From contig JAQTZW010000006.1 in the NCBI GenBank assembly GCA_028687575.1, positions 124,001 to 188,000 on the forward strand: a stretch of 64,000 bases of DNA. The letters run 5' to 3'. This DNA comes from Gallionella sp. GTDB taxonomy: Bacteria > Pseudomonadota > Gammaproteobacteria > Burkholderiales > Gallionellaceae. The notes under the pieces are model-generated. The model made no database searches. It had not been told where the DNA came from and worked only from the letters and a program-made list of their open reading frames with translations. A program made the translations under genes and the position numbers. Shown in pieces: positions 57,907 to 64,000 of this stretch (position 1 is the stretch's first letter; every line of letters begins with the position of its first letter).

Positions 57907-59310
57907 TTACTTGCCGTACAGCTTGCGACCGCGAATCCGCGCACGGTGGGCGGCGCGTTGCTCTGCCTCGGTCAGGGGTCTGGGCTTCTTACCTTCGAAC
58001 GGATTCTTGCTGGAGTTGTACTGGATCTTCAGCGGCGTGCCCTGCAGCCTGAACACTTCGCAGAAAGTGCGCTCCAGATAGCGGGTGTAGCTGGCGGATA
58101 CATCTTCCAGCCCGCTGCCGTGAACCACGATCAGCGGCGGGTTGCTGCCGCCCTGATGGGCGTAGCGCATCTTGGGCTGGAAGCGCCCGCTCTTGGGCGG
58201 CGCCTGCTTCTCCAGCGCACCTATCAGTGCGCGGGTCAGCTTGGGCGTGGACAATTTTGCCATCGCTGCCGCATAGGCTTCGTCCACCGATTTCAACACC
58301 GCCGCCACCCCGCTGCCGTTCAGTGCAGAGATGTAATGGCGCTTGGCGAAGCCCAGAAAGTGCAGCTTGCGCTCGATGTCGTTCTTGACCATCTCGCGCT
58401 GGTAATTGTCCAGCCCGTCCCACTTGTTCACCGCCAGCACCAGCGCGCGCCCGGCCTGCAGCACGAAATCCGCGACGTGGGCATCCTGCTCGGTGATCTG
58501 GTCTTTGGCATCCACCACCAGCACCACCACGTTGGCATCTTCAATCGCCTGCATGGTCTTGATGACGGAAAACTTCTCGATGGCCTCATCCACCTTGCCG
58601 CGCCGCCGCACACCGGCGGTATCTATGATGGTGTACTGTTTCCCCTCGCGCTCGAAATCAATATAGATGGAATCGCGGGTAGTGCCTGGCATGTCGAAGG
58701 CGATGACGCGCTGTTCGCCCAAAATGGCGTTCACCAGCGTGGATTTGCCGACATTGGGACGACCGACGATAGCCAGTTTCGGTGGTCGCTCTTGCTGGAC
58801 TTCTTCTTCCGCCTCAGCCGGAAAATCCTCCAGTGCGATGGCAATCACTTCTTCGATGTTGTCACCGTGCGCCGACGAGATCGGATACGGCTCGCCCAAG
58901 CCCAGTTCGTAGAATTCAGCGGTAACCCGCGCGCGCGCCATGCCCTCGGCCTTGTTGACCAGCAGCAACAGCGGCTTGCCGGTCTTGCGCAATTGCTCGG
59001 CGATGATTAAATCCTGCGGCGTACAGCCGGCACGGCCATCCACCAGGAACATCACCATGTCTGCCTCGTCCACCGCCTGACGACTCTGCAATGCCATCTC
59101 GTAAAAAATACCATCCTTGGCGACCGGCTCCAGACCACCGGTGTCCACCACCAGATACGGGCGCTCGCCGACGCGACCCCGTCCGTAATGGCGGTCGCGG
59201 GTCAGTCCGGGCAAGTCTGCCACCAGCGCATCGCGGCTGCGCGTCAGACGATTGAACAGGGTGGACTTACCCACATTGGGACGGCCAACTAATACTAGCG
59301 TGGGTAACAT
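57907..59310 (-). CDS. der: Ribosome biogenesis GTPase Der (EngA)
   Basis: Double-GTPase for 50S subunit assembly. The first G-domain begins [19 protein letters not shown] and the second (about residue 183) [25 protein letters not shown] and NKWDG are the guanine-specificity motifs and the KH-like domain ends with [10 protein letters not shown]. The start at 59310 (467 aa) is preceded by AAGG; the frame is open a further 36 codons through a heptamer repeat that encodes a [13 protein letters not shown]-type sequence, which is not part of Der. Confidence 0.96.
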   Translation of the reverse strand: MLPTLVLVGRPNVGKSTLFNRLTRSRDALVADLPGLTRDRHYGRGRVGERPYLVVDTGGLEPVAKDGIFYEMALQSRQAVDEADMVMFLVDGRAGCTPQDLIIAEQLRKTGKPLLLLVNKAEGMARARVTAEFYELGLGEPYPISSAHGDNIEEVIAIALEDFPAEAEEEVQQERPPKLAIVGRPNVGKSTLVNAILGEQRVIAFDMPGTTRDSIYIDFEREGKQYTIIDTAGVRRRGKVDEAIEKFSVIKTMQAIEDANVVVLVVDAKDQITEQDAHVADFVLQAGRALVLAVNKWDGLDNYQREMVKNDIERKLHFLGFAKRHYISALNGSGVAAVLKSVDEAYAAAMAKLSTPKLTRALIGALEKQAPPKSGRFQPKMRYAHQGGSNPPLIVVHGSGLEDVSASYTRYLERTFCEVFRLQGTPLKIQYNSSKNPFEGKKPRPLTEAEQRAAHRARIRGRKLYGK

Positions 59311-59331
59311 TTTGATAACCTTGTCTTGAAT

Positions 59332-59388
59332 GGTGAAAGGTGAAAGGTGAAAGGTGAAAGGTGAAAGGTGAAAGGTGAAAGGTGAAAC
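59332..59388. repeat. Heptamer tandem repeat GGTGAAA upstream of der
   Basis: About eight consecutive copies of GGTGAAA, the last with a C substitution, in the 124-base gap between bamB and der. Related but inverted TTCAC-rich sequence follows at 59409-59437. Heptamer arrays can vary in copy number; here they lie in the der leader. Confidence 0.9.
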
Positions 59389-59434
59389 GTGGAGGCAGGC
59401 TCCCGATTCACTTTTCACTATTCACGCTTCACAT

Positions 59435-60589
59435 TCAACGTATGGTCAACGAATACACTTCGCCGCCACGGGTCTGTACCAGCAGGCCGCCATCCATGCC
59501 CTGCGGCGCGGCCAGAATGGCGCTGCCATCCAGCTTGATACGTGCAGCCATGCGACCGTCCTGCTGGCTCAAACCGTGCAGAAAACCTTCGAGATCGCCG
59601 ACCACCACCAAATTACCTTGTTCATAAGGCAGGGAGGTATCGCGGCGCAGCAACTGGTCGTTCTTCCAGATGGTGCTGCCGCTGACCTTGTCCAGCGCAA
59701 TCACCGATCCGTCCGTATCTGCCGCATACAGATTCTTGCCGGCAATGGATAGCCCCTTGTCTCCGGAGATGTTTCGAGTCCAAAGCGGATTACCCTGCCC
59801 CGCGTCATAACAACCGAGGTTGCCCTGGAAAGCGATGGCGCATATCTGATTGTCATTGACCACCGGGTTACTGGTGATGTCGCTGATACGCTCCAACTCG
59901 GTGCTGCCGCGTGGTTGCGAGACATTGGTTTCCCATATATCGGAACCGTCCGAGAGCTTGAGCGCTACCAACTTGCCGGCGGCGAAGCCGGCGAACACCA
60001 TGCCGCGATAGATCACCACGCTGGCGTGGCTGCGCACTACCAGCGCGGGGGTGCTGCGTTCGTACACCCACAGACGCTTGCCGGTGGAGGCGCTCAACCC
60101 GGCGATGTGCGCGTCCCCGCTACGCACCACCACGATACCGTCGGCGACCTGAGGCACACCCAGCACCTCACTGGACACCTTGCTGCTCCAACGCTGCTTG
60201 CCGTCCTCGTCATAGGCCAGCACTTCACCCTTCTCGCCGCCGAACACCAGCAGACCATCGCCGCTGCCCACCCCTGCGGTCGTATTGACATCGCTTGCCA
60301 CGCGCCAGATCACCTTGCCAGTGGCACGATCCAGGCGCGTCAACTCACCCTTGGCGGAAACGCCGTAAACCGCGTCCTGCGTCAAGGCAGGCTGCAAGGG
60401 GTTGGCACCCGACTCGCCCACACTGGCGTGCCAGCGCTCGGTAAAACCGGCGCTCGGTTGAAATTCTTCCAGCTTCATCGGCTCTGGTCCCAGCACTGCC
60501 AGCCCAGTCCATTCCTTGACGGTATCAATCGTGGAACAGCCCCCCAGCGCGAACAACGTTGCCACCAGACACAGACGTTTCAGGTTCAT
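59435..60589 (-). CDS. bamB: Outer membrane protein assembly factor BamB
   Basis: An eight-bladed propeller lipoprotein of the BAM complex. The signal ends in the lipobox ALGGC with C18 as the lipid site. PQQ-like repeats run through the remaining 365 residues (for example VIWRVASDVNTTAGVG, GKRLWVYERSTPALVVRSHA, DTDGSVIALDKVSGSTIWKN). The length of 384 is normal. The ATG overlaps the yfgM stop by four bases. The neighbours der and hisS give the canonical cluster. Confidence 0.96.
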   Translation of the reverse strand: MNLKRLCLVATLFALGGCSTIDTVKEWTGLAVLGPEPMKLEEFQPSAGFTERWHASVGESGANPLQPALTQDAVYGVSAKGELTRLDRATGKVIWRVASDVNTTAGVGSGDGLLVFGGEKGEVLAYDEDGKQRWSSKVSSEVLGVPQVADGIVVVRSGDAHIAGLSASTGKRLWVYERSTPALVVRSHASVVIYRGMVFAGFAAGKLVALKLSDGSDIWETNVSQPRGSTELERISDITSNPVVNDNQICAIAFQGNLGCYDAGQGNPLWTRNISGDKGLSIAGKNLYAADTDGSVIALDKVSGSTIWKNDQLLRRDTSLPYEQGNLVVVGDLEGFLHGLSQQDGRMAARIKLDGSAILAAPQGMDGGLLVQTRGGEVYSLTIR

Positions 60590-61224
60590 TTGCTGCCTCC
60601 CAACGCATCGAGCTTCATTTGCACCAGATTACGGTACGGGCTCTTGTCGTCCAGCTTGTCATAAGCCTGCTGATAAGCGGTCTTCGCTTCGGCTGACTTG
60701 CCTTGCACGCTCAGAATATCGCCCTTCATGTCGGCATACAGCGCATCGAAAGCCGCTGGATGTTTGCCCTCCAGAGCCTTCATCGCGCTGGCGTAATCCT
60801 TCTCATCCACCCGCACCGCAGCCATGCGCAGCGCAGCGACGGACTTCAGCCCCTCGTCGGAAGCATGCTCGATCACCCACTGCAATTGGGTCTTGGTGCG
60901 CAACGGCTCGCCGGTCAACTCATTGACCTGCGCGGCAACCAGTGCCGACTCTGCCGCATAGGGCGTAGCGGCGTATTTATCCATCAGGATGGCGGCTGCG
61001 TCATTGATACGCTTGGGGTCGTTGCTGGCCAACTGCTCGGCGAATTGCTGGTACAGGGTAGCCGACTCGCTGCTTTGTTTGTGCTGGTAATACTGCCAGC
61101 CGCGCCAGCCGCCCGTGACGATGACTGCTACCGTCACCAACCCCAGCACCCAGTTGGAGTTTTCCTTCCACCAAGCCTTGAGTGATTCGATCTGTTCTTC
61201 TTCGTGTGAATCCAATGCTGCCAT
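60586..61224 (-). CDS. yfgM: YfgM-like membrane-anchored TPR protein
   Basis: A 212-residue inner-membrane protein with an N-terminal cytoplasmic segment (HEEEQIESLKAWWKENSNWV), one membrane helix (about 26-44) and a periplasmic TPR-like part. In E. coli YfgM associates with SecYEG and PpiD and connects to periplasmic chaperones. ATG 61224 follows AGGAG; a TTG two codons earlier is less likely. It lies between hisS and bamB, as in most beta- and gammaproteobacteria. Confidence 0.93.
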   Translation of the reverse strand: MAALDSHEEEQIESLKAWWKENSNWVLGLVTVAVIVTGGWRGWQYYQHKQSSESATLYQQFAEQLASNDPKRINDAAAILMDKYAATPYAAESALVAAQVNELTGEPLRTKTQLQWVIEHASDEGLKSVAALRMAAVRVDEKDYASAMKALEGKHPAAFDALYADMKGDILSVQGKSAEAKTAYQQAYDKLDDKSPYRNLVQMKLDALGGSK

Positions 61225-61233
61225 GTTCAACTC

Positions 61234-62502
61234 CTAGCTGAGAAATTTGTTAAGCGTTTCATTGAGATGCTGCACGCTGACGCGCAACTGTTCGCCGCCC
61301 TGCATCGGTTTGATGCTGACCTCATTAGCCGCCGCTTCGTCGTCGCCTATCACCACCGCCACCACCGCGCCGCTGCCATCGGCCTTTTTCATTTGCGACT
61401 TGAAACTGCCGCCGCCACAATGCTGCAATACACGCAGCTTGCTGTCGCGCAACTGTTCGGCAACCAGACTGGCCAACTGGCTCGCCTGTTCGCCCTGATG
61501 CACTATATACACATCCAGTTTCGCACGCGGCATCGCCATACCATCTTCCAGCACCAGCGCCAGCAGGCGTTCCACGCCCATCGCGAAACCCATCGCCGGA
61601 GCGGGCTTACCGCCTATCTGTTCGAGCAGCCCGTCATAGCGGCCACCGGCACAGATCGTACCTTGCGCACCCAGCCTTGTCGTCACCCACTCGAACACGG
61701 TGCGGTTGTAGTAATCCAGCCCGCGCACCAGCCGGGGATTGATCTCGAAGGCGATATCGTGTTGTCTGAGCGTGGCCTGTAGCGCCTCGAAATGTTGCAG
61801 CGCCGGCTCGTCCAGCTCGTCCATCAACTTCGGTGCCGCCGCGATCAACTCCTGCATCGCCGGGTTTTTACTGTCCAGAATGCGCAGCGGATTGCTGTGC
61901 AAACGGCGCTGCGCCTCGGCATCCAGCAACGCGCTGTGCTGCTCGAAATAGGCAATCAGCTTGGCACGGTGGCGCTGGCGCGCTTCCGCGTCGCCCAGCG
62001 TATTCAGTTGCAGCGTCACGTCGGTCAGGCCGAGTTTCTGCCACAACCGTGCACACATCAGAATCTGCTCGGCGTCAATATCCGGCCCGGCGAAACCCAG
62101 CGCCTCCACGCCCACCTGATGAAACTGGCGGTAGCGACCCTTTTGTGGGCGCTCGTGACGGAACATCTGACCGCTGTAGTACAGGCGTTGCGGCGCGTTA
62201 TACAGCAGGTTGTGCTGCAACACCGCGCGCACACAGGAGGCCGTGCCTTCCGGGCGCAACGTCAGATGGTCGCCGTTCAGACTGTCCTCAAAGCTGTACA
62301 TCTCTTTCTCGACGATGTCGGTGACTTCGCCGATGGCGCGCTTGAACAGCGCGGTCGGTTCGACCAGCGGCATGCGGATATTGCGATAACCGTAACTGTG
62401 CAACCACTCGCGCACCACTTCCTCAAACCACAGCCAAAGTTCCGCCTCTTCCGGCAGAATGTCGTTCATGCCTTTTACGGCTTGTAATGTCTCTTTACTC
62501 AT
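61234..62502 (-). CDS. hisS: Histidyl-tRNA synthetase
   Basis: Class II synthetase charging tRNA-His, 422 residues. Motif 2 is visible around [17 protein letters not shown], the histidine-specific blocks are [16 protein letters not shown] and [15 protein letters not shown], motif 3 is [13 protein letters not shown], and the anticodon-binding domain is at the C-terminus. [19 protein letters not shown] is the standard N-terminus. It is separated from ispG by a repeat-containing gap of 64 bases and is followed by yfgM after 9 bases. Confidence 0.97.
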   Translation of the reverse strand: MSKETLQAVKGMNDILPEEAELWLWFEEVVREWLHSYGYRNIRMPLVEPTALFKRAIGEVTDIVEKEMYSFEDSLNGDHLTLRPEGTASCVRAVLQHNLLYNAPQRLYYSGQMFRHERPQKGRYRQFHQVGVEALGFAGPDIDAEQILMCARLWQKLGLTDVTLQLNTLGDAEARQRHRAKLIAYFEQHSALLDAEAQRRLHSNPLRILDSKNPAMQELIAAAPKLMDELDEPALQHFEALQATLRQHDIAFEINPRLVRGLDYYNRTVFEWVTTRLGAQGTICAGGRYDGLLEQIGGKPAPAMGFAMGVERLLALVLEDGMAMPRAKLDVYIVHQGEQASQLASLVAEQLRDSKLRVLQHCGGGSFKSQMKKADGSGAVVAVVIGDDEAAANEVSIKPMQGGEQLRVSVQHLNETLNKFLS

Positions 62503-62514
62503 AACTTTAAAGTC

Positions 62515-62585
62515 GTGAAAGGTGAAATGTGAAAGGTGAAAAGTGAGGGATGCTTTGTTTCACATTTCACGTTTCACGTTTCACA
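62515..62585. repeat. Inverted GTGAAA heptamer repeat between ispG and hisS, running into the ispG 3' end
   Basis: GTGAAATGTGAAA (62522-62534) pairs perfectly with TTTCACATTTCAC (62558-62570). Further GTGAAAG copies lie to the left and GTTTCAC copies to the right. The right arm encodes the last four to five codons and stop of ispG. It resembles the array at 59332-59388. Confidence 0.8.
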
Positions 62586-63799
62586 TATTTCTTCTCCACG
62601 TAATCATCCACGATGCGGGTGAACTCGGCGGCGATGTTGTCGCCGCGCAGCGTCATCGCTTTCTCGCCGTCTATATAGACTGGTGCGGCAGGCGATTCGC
62701 CGGTTCCCGGCAGGCTGATGCCGATGTTGGCCATCTTGCTCTCGCCCGGCCCGTTCACCACGCAACCCATCACCGCGACGGTCATGTACTCCACGCCGTC
62801 ATATTGCTCGCGCCACACCGGCATTTGATCGCGCAGATGGCGCTGGATACTTTGCGCCAGTTCCTGGAAAAAGCTGCTGGTGGTGCGACCGCAACCGGGG
62901 CAGGCCGTCACCATCGGCGCAAACGCACGCAAGCCCATGGTCTGCAATATCTCCTGGCCAACCACCACTTCCTGGGTGCGATCACCGCCCGGCTCAGGCG
63001 TCAGCGAGATGCGTATGGTATCGCCTATGCCTTCCTGCAACAGCACCGCAAGCGCGGCGGTCGAAGCGACGATGCCTTTGGAACCCATGCCCGCCTCGGT
63101 CAGACCGAGATGCAGCGCATAGTCGCATTGCAGCGTCAGCGCGCGGTACACCGCGATCAGGTCCTGCACTTCGCTGACCTTGCAGGACAGTACGATGCGA
63201 TTGTGCGCCAGCCCCAGTTGCTCGGCGCGCTTGGCGCTATCAATTGCCGAAGCGATCAGCGCGGCGCGGGTGACTTCCTTAACGTCTTTGGGCTCGGCCA
63301 GCCTGGCGTTCTCGTCCATCATGCGCACCACCAGATTCTGATCCAGACTGCCCCAGTTCACGCCGATGCGCACCGGCTTGTCGTACTTGATGGCCGTTTG
63401 AATCATGATGGTGAACGGATCGTCCTCGGCGCGACTGCGCCCGACGTTGCCGGGATTGATGCGGTACTTCGCCAGCGCCTGGGCGCATTCCGGGTACTCG
63501 GTCAGCAGGCGGTGGCCGTTGTAATGAAAATCGCCTATCAAGCCAACCTGACAGCCCAGCGCATCCAAACGCCTACGGATATGCGGCACGGCGGCGGCGG
63601 CCTCAGGCGTATTGACGGTGATCCTCACCAGTTCCGAACCCGCCTTGGCCAGCTCTTCGACCTGACGGGTCGTGCCAGCTATATCGGCAGTATCGGTATT
63701 GGTCATGGACTGGATCACCACCGGCGCACCACCGCCCAGCATGACCTTGCCGACCAGCACCCGTTGCGACGGACGACGTTTGATGAAAGAAGCACTCAT
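62567..63799 (-). CDS. ispG: 4-hydroxy-3-methylbut-2-en-1-yl diphosphate synthase (IspG)
   Basis: 4Fe-4S enzyme converting MEcPP to HMBPP, the penultimate MEP-pathway step. The N-terminal barrel opens [14 protein letters not shown]; the cluster ligands are in [11 protein letters not shown] and [12 protein letters not shown], followed by the last glutamate-rich segment. 410 residues, normal. The final residues VKRET are encoded within a heptamer repeat, so the extreme C-terminus may be altered. It follows rodZ closely. With ispD and ispF it gives three MEP genes in this window. Confidence 0.97.
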   Translation of the reverse strand: MSASFIKRRPSQRVLVGKVMLGGGAPVVIQSMTNTDTADIAGTTRQVEELAKAGSELVRITVNTPEAAAAVPHIRRRLDALGCQVGLIGDFHYNGHRLLTEYPECAQALAKYRINPGNVGRSRAEDDPFTIMIQTAIKYDKPVRIGVNWGSLDQNLVVRMMDENARLAEPKDVKEVTRAALIASAIDSAKRAEQLGLAHNRIVLSCKVSEVQDLIAVYRALTLQCDYALHLGLTEAGMGSKGIVASTAALAVLLQEGIGDTIRISLTPEPGGDRTQEVVVGQEILQTMGLRAFAPMVTACPGCGRTTSSFFQELAQSIQRHLRDQMPVWREQYDGVEYMTVAVMGCVVNGPGESKMANIGISLPGTGESPAAPVYIDGEKAMTLRGDNIAAEFTRIVDDYVEKKYVKRET

Positions 63800-63801
63800 G
63801 T

Positions 63802-64000
63802 TTACTCCAGCGTCAGGCGCGCCACATCACTGCTGGCATTGATATAGGGAGCCAAATCTACCGGTTTGCCCCGGTACGACAAATGCGCCGAAGCAGCGTG
63901 GCCAACCAGCAGGGAGAACGGCGCTTCGCCGTCCAGATTCAATTCCTGACCCGCCTTGTAAAGTCCCTTGGTCACCGTCTTGCCCGACTTGTCCTTCACT
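63802..64000 (-). CDS. rodZ: RodZ-like cytoskeletal protein, C-terminal part only (partial)
   Basis: The last 65 codons are visible. [20 protein letters not shown], then [20 protein letters not shown] and a VARLTLE end, match the periplasmic C-terminal domain (DUF4115) of RodZ, which with MreB sets rod shape. The N-terminal HTH and membrane helix lie outside the window. It ends two bases before the ispG start, the standard rodZ-ispG arrangement, supporting the call. Confidence 0.85.
   Translation of the reverse strand, partial: VKDKSGKTVTKGLYKAGQELNLDGEAPFSLLVGHAASAHLSYRGKPVDLAPYINASSDVARLTLE

Noticed and set aside
59332-59388. CRISPR array
   Set aside because: Direct 7-base tandem repeats without spacers; no cas genes in the window.

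Overview
The window looks like the chromosome of a chemolithotrophic betaproteobacterium, most likely a Nitrosomonadales/Gallionellaceae-type organism. This is inferred from the rodZ-ispG-hisS-yfgM-bamB-der order, an adenosylcobalamin-dependent class II ribonucleotide reductase, and a Ralstonia-like NAD-reducing hydrogenase with a hypABFCDE set. Codon use is GC-rich except in a few lower-GC accessory blocks. No taxon-specific marker such as rRNA is present, and I saw no rRNA, tRNA or CRISPR array.

Layout. 1-10.7 kb is housekeeping: alr, a divergent lysophospholipid transporter, uracil-DNA glycosylase, rimI and tsaB, then the isoprenoid genes ispD and ispF with a HepT/MntA-type toxin-antitoxin pair wedged between them, then mfd. 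10.8-13 kb holds a small accessory operon: DUF4160, DUF2442 and an ATPase-TOPRIM (OLD-like) protein. 13.1-23 kb has serB, an unknown membrane protein coupled to class II RNR, a large exported protein with a TssM-like C-terminus, nhaA, and an RlmN-like radical SAM enzyme that carries an in-frame insertion of a dispersed repeat. 23-27.1 kb is accessory: an exported repeat protein, an ORF6N protein, remnants of Fic and HTH toxin-antitoxin genes, and a low-GC two-gene unit of unknown function. 27.5-39.1 kb carries clpB (with a textbook heat-shock promoter), nadC, a Lon-related protease, a Sel1/SPOR protein and a large PAS-GGDEF-EAL protein.

39.3-50.0 kb is a complete hydrogenase region. The structural genes hoxF-U-Y-H and the protease gene hoxW run rightward; hupE, hypA, hypB, hypF, hypC, hypD and hypE run leftward from the shared control region. 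HypA/B (with a HupE-type transporter) would supply nickel, HypF/E make the cyanide ligands, HypC/D assemble the Fe(CN)2CO unit, and HoxW trims HoxH, giving a soluble group 3d enzyme that couples H2 to NAD+/NADH. HypF is the short, Kae1-domain-only form, and a 132-bp palindromic element with an 8-bp flanking repeat sits in frame at its start.

50.2-53.7 kb is a probable defence insertion: a RloC/PrrC-like ATPase and a TIR/deoxyribosyltransferase-like protein, next to what looks like the first 23 codons of an interrupted ferredoxin-NADP reductase gene. 53.7-57.8 kb has a hybrid histidine kinase (with a duplicated fragment of its HPt domain downstream) and an HD-GYP protein. 57.9-64 kb is the conserved der-bamB-yfgM-hisS-ispG-rodZ cluster, with GTGAAA-type heptamer repeats in two of its gaps.

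The strongest candidates for something new are the low-GC pair at 25.6-27.1 kb, the toxin-antitoxin pair inside the isp operon, the DUF4160/DUF2442/OLD operon, and the family of GC-rich palindromic elements that insert into genes without breaking the reading frame.
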